Origin: Rummeliibacillus sp963792445
GTDB lineage: Bacteria > Bacillota > Bacilli > Bacillales_A > Planococcaceae
NCBI GenBank assembly: GCA_963792445.1
Contig: CAWBWO010000008.1
Coordinates: 1 to 64,000, forward strand
Direction of reading: 5' to 3'
Length of the DNA: 64,000 nucleotides
Shown here: positions 1 to 8,018 of the stretch, in pieces
How positions within the stretch are numbered: position 1 is the stretch's first letter
Layout: every line of letters starts with the position of its first letter
Position numbers and translations under genes: made by a program
Notes under the pieces: generated by a model
The model's input: only the letters and a program-made list of their open reading frames with translations
Told to the model about the DNA's origin: nothing
Databases searched by the model: none

Positions 1-554
1 AACATCGCTCCGTATGTGGTAATCATAGAAATAATCGTTTTTCTGATTAATGTTGAAAACATAATCCCAATACTCGCAATCGCAATCATCGTAACAATTA
101 AATATGCAAAGATAATCAGTAACTGCCCTGGTGAAATACCGCCAAATAAGAAAACTAAACTATATAGTGGCAGTCCTGCAATTAATAATAGCAGTAGAAA
201 AACAATAGAAGAACTCATTTTGCCGAAAATAATTTGAAAAGAACTTTGAGAAGTTGTAAGTAAAATATTCAACGTTTGTTTTTCACGTTCAGTACTAATC
301 GCTCCTGCTGTTAGACCAGGAGTGATAAATAAAATTAACCCTAGTTGAACATAAGTCAACAATCCAAACAGTAGGACACTTTGCTGTGGGTTAATAAAAC
401 CACTTCCAGTAAAATTCGTAGAAATAAAGATGAATCCAAACACGAATATACTTAGGACAATCAGATAAAACAGTATACCTGTGAAGCTTTTGAAAGATCG
501 AAAACGCAGTTTCAATTCTTTTATCAATACAGGATTGTGAAATATTGACTTCAT
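1..554 (-). CDS. ABC transporter permease (ABC-2 type), partial, C-terminus outside window
   Basis: The frame reads from an ATG at 554 down to the window edge, giving the first 184 codons of a hydrophobic protein. It starts MKSIFHNPVLIKELKLRF and has at least four predicted membrane segments, with the cytoplasmic TEREKQT motif typical of ABC-2 permeases between helices 2 and 3. Its ATG overlaps the TGA of the ATPase gene upstream (ATGA at 551-554), so the two are probably translationally coupled subunits of one transporter. The substrate cannot be told from sequence; the large extracytoplasmic partner encoded first in the operon suggests an envelope-related export role, which is inference. 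Confidence 0.85.
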   Translation of the reverse strand, partial: MKSIFHNPVLIKELKLRFRSFKSFTGILFYLIVLSIFVFGFIFISTNFTGSGFINPQQSVLLFGLLTYVQLGLILFITPGLTAGAISTEREKQTLNILLTTSQSSFQIIFGKMSSSIVFLLLLLIAGLPLYSLVFLFGGISPGQLLIIFAYLIVTMIAIASIGIMFSTLIRKTIISMITTYGAM

Positions 555-1486
555 ACTTGATCGACCTCCTTAAGAATTGCCATGAAGACATCTTCTAAAT
601 CTTTTTCATCTTCTGCAAAGGATAAAATAGGAGAATCTTGTAGTGCTGATTGTTTTAGCAATTTCATTTGTTCCTCTTCAGAACCACTAAAACGAAAATG
701 TACTTTATAGTCTTTTACTTCAATTGCTGACACGAATGGGTTTTCCTCAAAGAATTGAACAGCTTTGTTCATATCATATCCAACCTGATATTTTACAGAG
801 ATATATCGCTCACCCGTTAACTGAGCTTGTATTTCGGATACGGATCCGTGTGCAATTAATTTTCCTTGATCAATAACTCCTATTTCATCACACATTTCCG
901 CAAGTTCAGGAAGAATGTGAGATGAGATTAAAATGGTTTTCCCCATTTCTTTTAATTGTTTTAAAATATCTCGCATCTCAACACGTGCTCTTGGATCAAG
1001 CCCAGATGCAGGTTCATCAAGTATTAATACTTTAGGATCATGAATTAATGTTCTAGCTAAGCAAAGACGTTGTTTCATCCCCCTCGATAACACATCAACA
1101 TATTCATTTCTTTTATGAGATAAGTTTACTAGTTCTAATAACTGAGGGATCAGCTTTTCTCTTTGTTCTGCAGAGATTCCATAACTCGATCCAAAAAAGT
1201 CTAAGTACTCCTCCGTCTTCAGTTGATCATATACACCGAAAAAGTCAGGCATATAACCGATTAGTTTTCGAATTTCCTCTGGATTTTGAGTAACACTGAT
1301 ACCATCAATATAAGCATCGCCAGCTGATGGCTGCAATAGTGTTGAAAGAATGGAAAATGTCGTAGATTTTCCTGCACCATTGGCACCTACAAATCCGAAT
1401 ACCGTTCCTTCTTTAATCGTTAGGTCAAGTCCTTGTAATGCATAAAAGGAGCCATATTTCTTTGATAATCCTTTAATTTCAATCAT
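551..1486 (-). CDS. ABC transporter ATP-binding protein
   Basis: This 311-residue protein is a complete nucleotide-binding subunit. Walker A (GANGAGKST) lies at residues 34-42, the signature LSRGMKQRL at 133-141, Walker B (VLILDEP) at 153-159 and the switch histidine at about 190. A C-terminal extension of about 100 residues beyond the ATPase core is usual for ABC-2 exporters of the CcmA/NatA type. It overlaps by 4 bases both with the upstream membrane-protein gene (1483-1486) and with the permease downstream (551-554), so the three genes form a tight operon. The cargo is unknown. Confidence 0.93.
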   Translation of the reverse strand: MIEIKGLSKKYGSFYALQGLDLTIKEGTVFGFVGANGAGKSTTFSILSTLLQPSAGDAYIDGISVTQNPEEIRKLIGYMPDFFGVYDQLKTEEYLDFFGSSYGISAEQREKLIPQLLELVNLSHKRNEYVDVLSRGMKQRLCLARTLIHDPKVLILDEPASGLDPRARVEMRDILKQLKEMGKTILISSHILPELAEMCDEIGVIDQGKLIAHGSVSEIQAQLTGERYISVKYQVGYDMNKAVQFFEENPFVSAIEVKDYKVHFRFSGSEEEQMKLLKQSALQDSPILSFAEDEKDLEDVFMAILKEVDQV

Positions 1487-3855
1487 GGTTTGACCTCCCC
1501 TTTTAGTTGTAATGTAGGAATAGTCGTTTTCGGGTCATCAGACATTTTCTTCTCCAATTTAAATTTCACTTCAGAAGCGTTAGAAATATAATCTCCGATA
1601 TTTTTTGATATCGTAAAACGGCTATCATTTATTGGTTCAAAATTTAATGTTTTTACGTTATAAATTTGCAACTGTACATTTTTAGCGTTTGTATTTGCTA
1701 ACTGTAATTCTTTCCAGGTGAATTTTTTATTTTTAAGCATCTCAGGAATTGTCCATATGAATTCATATGTACCTTCCTCGATATACCAAACCGTATTGTT
1801 TTCTGGATCTCGATTGGCACTTCCAGCATTTGAAATAGGATATACATCCACATTCATTGAATTAGCAGGTAAGACAAATTCCCCTGTCAAATTCGTATTC
1901 GGCGTAAAACTTTGAACAACTAAATTAACTGCTGACATATCTACTTTTCCATTTTTCAATGTTATTGGTGTAATTGAATCATCAATCCAACCAACCAATG
2001 CTGGCTCTTCTGTATTGCCAATTAAGTCATATGCAAAATATTTAAGGAACTGTTTGCGGTTATTCATAATGTCTTCTTTATTTTTTACCTGACTTTGGCT
2101 GTTCGATATAATTGGCATCGCTGGTAACAACATTGCACCATTAATTGTTTGTGTTACTTTTAGTGTTTGTTTTGGTTTCATTGTTCCTAATTGTAACCAT
2201 TGACTACCATACCAAATGGAAACATCCTTCACCGTATAAGGTAGATTATTTGTAATACTGCCTTTGATCGCACTGTCCGCTACTTTCAAATCGATTAAGA
2301 AACTACCAACATTTTGAATGTTCATTTCACCCGCTAAGGTAGAAACCGACCAATAACGATTATTTCTAAGAGTTACTTGTTTCTCATGATGATATTGTTC
2401 TACTACTGCTTCTTTATGAATCGTTCCGGGTGCATTGAAATTATGCATCAAACTTGTAGTACTATTTGGTGATACTGCAAACGTAAAATCACCACTACGA
2501 TTTGTTAGTAAAGAGTTCAAATAATATCCACTTAAACTATCATCCTCATTGATTTTATAAACTGCAGATTGTTGAATTTGAGGTCTTGCCAGCCTATCTT
2601 TTGCCCCATAAGCAAAGACTAAAATGGAAACAAAGATAGCAAGAGCAGGGACGATCCACCAAGCAAATTCCCTTTTGTCTTTCTTTTTCAATACATAATA
2701 TAAAAGTGGAGCAACGATAACAATGTAAATAATAATGACAATAATCAAAAGCATAGTTGATACTTGGAATGTTGGGAATAATTCATTGGAATTAATATCC
2801 CCTTCAAAAAAGTTCATTCTATAACTTGATCCACTTGTTGCCTTATTTAAAGGAATCACTTTTTGAAGTAACTGTTTATAGTCCTTTTCATTTGAAAGTG
2901 GCTCATCACCTAATGAAAAAGTTGTTTGGATAATTTGACCATTTCCTAAAGTATCCTTTGCAGCTAAAATATGATTATTTATTTCTAGTAACGTTTTAGC
3001 ATGTTTTTCTTTTTCAGCTTGGTAAACTGATAAATTAGAAGAAAACTTTATATTTTTATTCTCTTTTTGAATATCTTTAGGAGAGATTTTTATCATTTGA
3101 TTACTTATTGATAGAGGTAAATAGTTTTGGAATATTCCAATTTCCCCATCTAGATTATCAGATGCTCCAATGACAATCGTTCCACCTAATTGCACCCAGT
3201 CTAATAATGATTGTTGTTCTTCTTCTTTTAAAGAAGAGATGGAATATTCGTCCACTACAATGATATCAGCCATTGACCAACCATTCGCCGTTGTTGGAAT
3301 GAGGTCTTGTTTCATTTGACCAAGATGTATGATTTCTGTAGGATTTGGAATATTTGTAACTAATTTCGACAGAGCAGATAAACGATCTACATTATTAGTA
3401 AATGTTAATAAAAATGTACCTTCAGGTTCTACCATTTGTGGTTTTATCTGCTGATCACCTGTAAAACTTATTTCATCGCCCTTTTTCCAGCTGTCTGTAT
3501 AAATATGAATTGTTTTCTGGTTAGGACTACCATTTGAATACATTGTTGAGAAATAATCAAGCATTACTTTGACCGTTTTTTTCTCGTTAGAGCCTATGTC
3601 TAACGGAACAACAATTCCCATACCGCCTGAGTATCCTTGTTGATGATCAATAACAAGATCCCCCGAAAATGCATTGCCCTTATTTGTTATTGTCAACAGA
3701 ACTGGAAGCCCCTTAGATTCTTTTCCCTTATTGTCAAAACCTGCATTTACTTTGACATCTAACTGCGTTTTGGCTGAAACATCTAACGAGAAGGTTGGTA
3801 ATATGTTTATGAGTAAAATCATACATGCAAAAATGATTGCCAGCCTCTTCTTCAA
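1483..3855 (-). CDS. Large secreted/membrane-anchored protein of an ABC operon
   Basis: I chose the TTG at 3855, preceded 7 bases away by AGGAGG, over an ATG 25 codons upstream that has no ribosome site. The 790-residue product then begins LKKRLAIIFACMILL, a signal peptide ending near residue 27. The extracytoplasmic N-terminal half contains a glutamine-amidotransferase-like segment (IIVVDEYSISSLKEEEQQSL, then GGTIVIGAS). About residues 365-420 hold two membrane helices separated by a basic KKKDKRE loop, and a second beta-rich extracytoplasmic region follows. It is the first gene of the operon with the ATPase and permease (4-base overlap), which suggests an accessory or substrate-handling subunit. 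No specific family name is recognised with certainty. Confidence 0.8.
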   Translation of the reverse strand: MKKRLAIIFACMILLINILPTFSLDVSAKTQLDVKVNAGFDNKGKESKGLPVLLTITNKGNAFSGDLVIDHQQGYSGGMGIVVPLDIGSNEKKTVKVMLDYFSTMYSNGSPNQKTIHIYTDSWKKGDEISFTGDQQIKPQMVEPEGTFLLTFTNNVDRLSALSKLVTNIPNPTEIIHLGQMKQDLIPTTANGWSMADIIVVDEYSISSLKEEEQQSLLDWVQLGGTIVIGASDNLDGEIGIFQNYLPLSISNQMIKISPKDIQKENKNIKFSSNLSVYQAEKEKHAKTLLEINNHILAAKDTLGNGQIIQTTFSLGDEPLSNEKDYKQLLQKVIPLNKATSGSSYRMNFFEGDINSNELFPTFQVSTMLLIIVIIIYIVIVAPLLYYVLKKKDKREFAWWIVPALAIFVSILVFAYGAKDRLARPQIQQSAVYKINEDDSLSGYYLNSLLTNRSGDFTFAVSPNSTTSLMHNFNAPGTIHKEAVVEQYHHEKQVTLRNNRYWSVSTLAGEMNIQNVGSFLIDLKVADSAIKGSITNNLPYTVKDVSIWYGSQWLQLGTMKPKQTLKVTQTINGAMLLPAMPIISNSQSQVKNKEDIMNNRKQFLKYFAYDLIGNTEEPALVGWIDDSITPITLKNGKVDMSAVNLVVQSFTPNTNLTGEFVLPANSMNVDVYPISNAGSANRDPENNTVWYIEEGTYEFIWTIPEMLKNKKFTWKELQLANTNAKNVQLQIYNVKTLNFEPINDSRFTISKNIGDYISNASEVKFKLEKKMSDDPKTTIPTLQLKGEVKP

Positions 3856-4011
3856 AATAATAACCTCCTTTTCTTTCTTTGATCTATTCCCCATGATACT
3901 AGTACGTTTTTTCGATAGATAAAGTTCCATAATTGTAAAATATATTTAATTATGACAAAATTCGAGTTACAGCCTATTTTTTAACAATACAGCAATCTAG
4001 AAACAAATACT

Positions 4012-4060
4012 AAAAAAGAGCAAAAGATATATGAAAAACTTATATCTTTTACTCTTTTTA
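4012..4060 (-). terminator. Intrinsic terminator after dapL
   Basis: A long A/T-rich stem (4013-4031 pairing with 4041-4059, one mismatch) lies just beyond the dapL stop codon and gives a U-rich tail on the minus strand. The symmetric A and T runs would also serve on the plus strand. Confidence 0.75.
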
Positions 4061-4097
4061 ATCATTCTAAATAATTTACTTAAATAAATCATCGAAT

Positions 4098-5222
4098 TCA
4101 TACGCTAAAGCTTCGTAAAAATTGTTCAACAAAGCGAACATTTACATCAATTAAATCCTCATCTGGTTGAATAGATGCATGATGTAATCCAAACTCAGTA
4201 TTTGCACCGCCCCAGTACATAGCTCCTGGAATTTCCTTTAAAAAGAAACCAAAGTCTTCACCCGTCATTGCTGGTGGGCACTCATAAGCTACTACTCCTG
4301 GTGTTTCTTCTGCACTTGCTAGCAACGCATTCGCACATTGTTCTTGATTATAAACTTGATAATAAGATGAGCCATAATCAATCTCTACTTTGCACTCATA
4401 ACCAATTTCAGTTGCTTTACATAATGCTTCGATTCGCTTTTTGATGAGAGCCATAGACTCTGCTGACATTGTGCGGATTGTACCTTCTAATCGAGCATGA
4501 TCTGCAATGACATTTTGCACATAACCTGAAGTCATTTTACCAATCGTGATCACACCACTATCTAGTGGGTTAAGATTACGACTAATAATTGTTTGAAGCT
4601 GTGTCATTAAATTGGCTGCTGCCACTGTCATATCCTTTGTATTATGAGGATAAGCAGCATGCCCACCAACACCATGGAGGTCAATAAAGAGTTCTGAAGT
4701 GTTCGCAAAAAGCATGCCTGGTCTTGTTGCAACTGTACCAACAGGGTATTCTGGAGCAATATGCATGGCAAAGATAAAGTCTGGTACCAAATCTGGACGT
4801 TCTTGCTGCATCCACTCAAGCATTGGTTTTGCACCACCAGGACCTTCTTCAGCAGGTTGGAAATAGATAATGATTGTATTTTCAGGTTGCTGTTTAGAGA
4901 ATGCTTGTACCAAACCAAGTGCAATTGTCATATGGAAATCATGTCCACAAGCATGCATAAATCCTGGATGTTCTGAAGCATATGGTAATCCCGTTTTCTC
5001 TGTAATTGGCAATGCATCAATGTCTGAACGCCATCCAATTTTTAGCCTTGGATTTGTACCTGTAATGGTAACAATAATACCTGTTTTCCACGTATCAATT
5101 TTGAAATATGGCTTCCACAATTCTTCGATCACACTTAATAAATATTGATGTGTCTTATTCTCTTGAAATCCAATTTCAGGGATTTTATGTAAATCCCTTC
5201 TAATCTCTAATAAAGACTTCAC
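4098..5222 (-). CDS. dapL: N-acetyldiaminopimelate deacetylase (M20 family)
   Basis: This 374-residue M20-family amidohydrolase matches B. subtilis DapL (YkuR), which removes acetate from N-acetyl-LL-diaminopimelate in the acetyl branch of lysine/diaminopimelate synthesis. Visible metal-site motifs are RSDIDALP (residues 65-72), HACGHD (90-95), QPAEEGPGG near 127-135 and the late HHASIQPDED. The start is a GTG at 5222 preceded by GAGGTG. It follows dapH by 14 bases and is co-transcribed with it. Length and motifs are normal for the family. Confidence 0.93.
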   Translation of the reverse strand: MKSLLEIRRDLHKIPEIGFQENKTHQYLLSVIEELWKPYFKIDTWKTGIIVTITGTNPRLKIGWRSDIDALPITEKTGLPYASEHPGFMHACGHDFHMTIALGLVQAFSKQQPENTIIIYFQPAEEGPGGAKPMLEWMQQERPDLVPDFIFAMHIAPEYPVGTVATRPGMLFANTSELFIDLHGVGGHAAYPHNTKDMTVAAANLMTQLQTIISRNLNPLDSGVITIGKMTSGYVQNVIADHARLEGTIRTMSAESMALIKKRIEALCKATEIGYECKVEIDYGSSYYQVYNQEQCANALLASAEETPGVVAYECPPAMTGEDFGFFLKEIPGAMYWGGANTEFGLHHASIQPDEDLIDVNVRFVEQFLRSFSV

Positions 5223-5236
5223 CGTATCAACACCTC

Positions 5237-5951
5237 TTATAATTGACGAAGGTCTTGCATAATTTCAGTTTTAGATTTTGTTTTTTCATCGATTTCTTTG
5301 ATGACTCTAGCTGGTGCTCCAACTACAACAGTATAAGGTGGTACGTCTTTTGTAACCATTGCGCCTGCTGCAACAACAGCACCTTTACCGATACGACAGC
5401 CTTCTAAGACTACTGCATTTGCACCAATTAAAACATTGTCTTCAACTACTACTGGATCTGCACTTGGTGGCTCAATAACGCCTGCAAGAACTGCACCAGC
5501 TCCAATATGGCAATCTTTACCTACTGTAGCTCTTCCGCCTAACACAGCATTCATATCGATCATTGTACGGTCTCCGATTTCAGCACCAATATTAATCACA
5601 CTGCCCATCATAATAACTGCATTGTTACCAATCGTTACTTGGTCACGGATGATTGCACCTGGTTCAATTCGTGCATTGATTCCTTTTAAATCTAGAGTTG
5701 GTACTGCTGAATTTCGACGATCATTTTCAACAACATAATCTTCAATAAGTTCTTTATTGTCTTCTAATGCTTTTTGAATTTCTGCCCATTCACCAAATAC
5801 TACTACAGAATTGCCTTCTCCAAAAACTTTGCTGCCTTCTCCAAATGCTAATGATAGAAACATTATTCCCCTTAACATAAACTTTTACAGGTGTAGCTTT
5901 TTTTGCATTTGCTAAATATGAAATGATTTCTTGTGCGTTTAATTTTTGCAT
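5237..5951 (-). CDS. dapH: Tetrahydrodipicolinate N-acetyltransferase DapH, interrupted by one frameshift
   Basis: DapH acetylates tetrahydrodipicolinate in the diaminopimelate pathway and is a trimeric left-handed beta-helix enzyme. The N-terminus (MQKLNAQEIISYLANAKKAT, ATG at 5951 with AGGAGG 9 bases upstream) is in one frame. The rest, including the hexapeptide-repeat region (VVFGEW through IEPGAIIRDQV, GRATVGKDCHIGAG, IEPPSADPVVVED), is in another frame down to 5237. Reading the four-C run at 5868-5871 (GGGG on the coding strand) as three restores one frame through KVYVKG into the helix domain. Without that correction only a 213-residue fragment starting near 5878 would be read. Because the pathway is essential for cortex and usually for wall or lysine synthesis, a sequencing indel is likelier than loss. 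Confidence 0.85.
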
Positions 5952-6013
5952 TCGACAATTCCTCCTATAAATATGCAATATGCACCTATTGTAACATGAA
6001 AAATAATAAAATT

Positions 6014-6910
6014 TCATTTATTTTTAGAATAATCATACAAGCATTCTGCATGTTTTTTCACGAGTTCTACAAAAGCCGCTACTTGTCTTAGCTCAAATGA
6101 AGATTCATATCCAACTAACCAAGTATCTCTTGTTAACTCAAATTCTTCTTCATCATTCGTTAAAGGAATTTTGTTAACCTCTTCGTGTCCACTTAATGTA
6201 ATGGATGGTAAAATTGCATAACCAATTCCATTTAAGGCCATTTGTTTACAAGTTTCAATTTGATCGACAGTAATTAGATGTTTAGGTTTTGATGAAAAAT
6301 GTCGTTGCCACCATTGCTGAATTTCTTGATAATAATTTGAATCACTTTTAAATTGGATAAATGGTCTTTCCGTATTAAAAACATCTTCAATTGATGTAAT
6401 TTCTGTATCGACTAAGTATAAAGTATCTCTAAATAGATGCTTCTTTGCCCCTTTCCAATCTGTATGACCACGTACAATTCCTACATGTGCTTCGCCATCA
6501 TAAAGTGATTTTATAATTTCAGAACTCCAGCCTGTTATGAGCGAAATTTTCGCATCTGGATATTGCTTCACATAATCTTTTAACACTTTTGGCAACCAAG
6601 TATGACCAACTATAGATGCACAAGCAATTTTCAAAGTACCGTGGACTTTTGAATTCGACGATTGGATTGTTTCATATATTTCTTCTTTTTTTGTAATCAT
6701 CTCAATAGCATATTGAATAACAAGTTCTCCAGCAGGAGTAGCGGTTAATCCTTTTTGAGAACGAATAAAAAGCTGTGCTCCCCAGTCTTTTTCGATTGAC
6801 TGTAATCGTTGGGACAATGCAGGTTGGGACAAAAATAACCGTTCTGCCGCTTTACGCATGTTTCCTTCTTCAGAAAGAACTTTGATGATTTGGGCTTCTG
6901 TAGTTGTCAC
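6014..6910 (-). CDS. ccpC: LysR-family regulator CcpC
   Basis: The protein has an N-terminal winged helix (about residues 1-60, with NMRKAAERLFLSQPALSQRL) and a substrate-binding-like effector domain. It closely resembles B. subtilis CcpC (YkuM), the citrate-responsive repressor of aconitase and citrate synthase genes; conserved stretches include SLITGWSSEIIKSLY, ERPFIQFKSDS and DQIETCKQMALNGIGYAILP. I chose the GTG at 6910 (VTTTEAQIIK), 8 bases after GGAGG, which gives the family's usual N-terminus; an ATG 9 codons upstream is less likely. It lies directly upstream of dapH, as in the B. subtilis yku cluster. Confidence 0.9.
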   Translation of the reverse strand: MTTTEAQIIKVLSEEGNMRKAAERLFLSQPALSQRLQSIEKDWGAQLFIRSQKGLTATPAGELVIQYAIEMITKKEEIYETIQSSNSKVHGTLKIACASIVGHTWLPKVLKDYVKQYPDAKISLITGWSSEIIKSLYDGEAHVGIVRGHTDWKGAKKHLFRDTLYLVDTEITSIEDVFNTERPFIQFKSDSNYYQEIQQWWQRHFSSKPKHLITVDQIETCKQMALNGIGYAILPSITLSGHEEVNKIPLTNDEEEFELTRDTWLVGYESSFELRQVAAFVELVKKHAECLYDYSKNK

Positions 6911-7000
6911 ACAAAGTACCTCCATTTCTAAATACATAATTAATTATAGACGAGTTTCTAAAAAAGAAAACGGCATCCATTTTAACTTTATTTACAAAGA

Positions 7001-7030
7001 AAAAAAGGTCCAATTCAGGACCTTTTTCTT
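7001..7030 (-). terminator. Intrinsic terminator after darB
   Basis: A perfect 9-10 bp stem (AAAAAGGTCC paired with GGACCTTTTT, loop AATTCA) sits 20 bases past the darB stop, with A/T runs on both sides. Confidence 0.85.
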
Positions 7031-7050
7031 CTAATCTAAAAATTTAAGAA

Positions 7051-7488
7051 TTAACCTTGGTAGATATGTTTTTTCAATTGTTTAAGGATTACACGTCTTG
7101 TCATAATACCAACGAATTTTTCTTCATCGTCTACTACACATAAAAAAGCATGATTAATTACTAAGTCTAGAGCTTTTTTAAAATTGTCATTGATATTAAG
7201 TGTAGCTACATTCGATTCCATAATATCATTTACTTTAATGCTGTCTAATTTTTCGAATTCAATATGGTTGAGTCCTAATATAGATTCCGTAATCATGCGC
7301 ATACTTAGTAAACCATGCAAACGATACTGCGCATCGAGTACAGGAATAGAAGAATAACCAGTTTTTGTAAGGACAAGTAAGGCATGCTCTGCATTATTTC
7401 CTAATTGTACATGTGCAACTTTTTCTGAAGATATAATCAAATCAGCAATCGGCATTTTAAGAAAATCTCTGCTAGTCATAGAAATCAT
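7051..7488 (-). CDS. darB: CBS-domain c-di-AMP receptor DarB (YkuL)
   Basis: This 145-residue protein consists of two CBS domains (about residues 12-70 and 82-143) and is very similar to B. subtilis DarB/YkuL, including KVAHVQLGNNAEHALLVLTK, SIPVLDAQYRLHGL and FEKLD. DarB binds cyclic di-AMP; the free form stimulates the (p)ppGpp synthetase Rel and pyruvate carboxylase, so it links potassium/c-di-AMP status to metabolism. It stands alone with its own terminator, upstream of ccpC as in B. subtilis. The same window encodes a Ktr-type K+ transporter, another c-di-AMP-linked function. Confidence 0.9.
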   Translation of the reverse strand: MISMTSRDFLKMPIADLIISSEKVAHVQLGNNAEHALLVLTKTGYSSIPVLDAQYRLHGLLSMRMITESILGLNHIEFEKLDSIKVNDIMESNVATLNINDNFKKALDLVINHAFLCVVDDEEKFVGIMTRRVILKQLKKHIYQG

Positions 7489-7635
7489 AGTAATAACCCC
7501 TTCACTTGTTCAAAATTGAACAAAAAACTACAATTCCATCTTACCATAGACTATTCAAAGTTTTCCATTAATGTACGTGAAAGCATTTTCATTTTTCTCT
7601 TTATTCATCAAAAGTTGCCATGTATACTTTTCTTT

Positions 7636-7872
7636 TTATCTGTACAATAAAATATAATAAATCATTACTAATCCTATAAATAGTCCTGCAATTCCGTACA
7701 TCCAAATAATTGGATTCAACACGGTTGGATTATTTTCAACTGTTTTTGAATATACTTCATCATGTGTTCCACTTTGTACTTCTTGTCTCTTCGCAATTCG
7801 CATTGTCCATATTAATGATGCTAAACTAATCAATACTACAACAAAAATTAATGGCCAAGTCCATACACCCAT
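7636..7872 (-). CDS. Small two-helix membrane protein, unknown function
   Basis: A 78-residue protein with an N-terminal membrane helix (WPLIFVVVLISLASLIW), a polar middle rich in charged residues and a second helix (IAGLFIGLVMIYYILLY). The start at 7872 has an AAAGAGGGG ribosome site. It is monocistronic between darB and the broken GGDEF/EAL gene. I do not recognise its family; composition and start signals support a real gene. Confidence 0.65.
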   Translation of the reverse strand: MGVWTWPLIFVVVLISLASLIWTMRIAKRQEVQSGTHDEVYSKTVENNPTVLNPIIWMYGIAGLFIGLVMIYYILLYR

Positions 7873-7970
7873 AAAAACCCCTCTTTCTTTTTATGATAGT
7901 ATGACTCAGCAAGTTCGCCTTTATTCATAATACTTGATTTTCAAAATGCATTGAAATGATAAATGTAAAT

Positions 7971-8008
7971 AAAAAAGACTGTCAGTAATCATTTACCGAC
8001 AGTCTAAA
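7971..8008 (-). terminator. Intrinsic terminator after the GGDEF/EAL gene
   Basis: An 8-bp stem AGACTGTC/GACAGTCT (7977-7984 with 7998-8005), followed on the minus strand by a run of six U, lies just past the EAL-domain stop codon. Confidence 0.8.
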
Positions 8009-8018
8009 ATATTTTACT

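Noticed and set aside
5790..6017. 75-codon frame as a separate gene
   Set aside because: Residues from MQKLNAQEII onward are the N-terminus of DapH before the frame break; it is not an independent gene.
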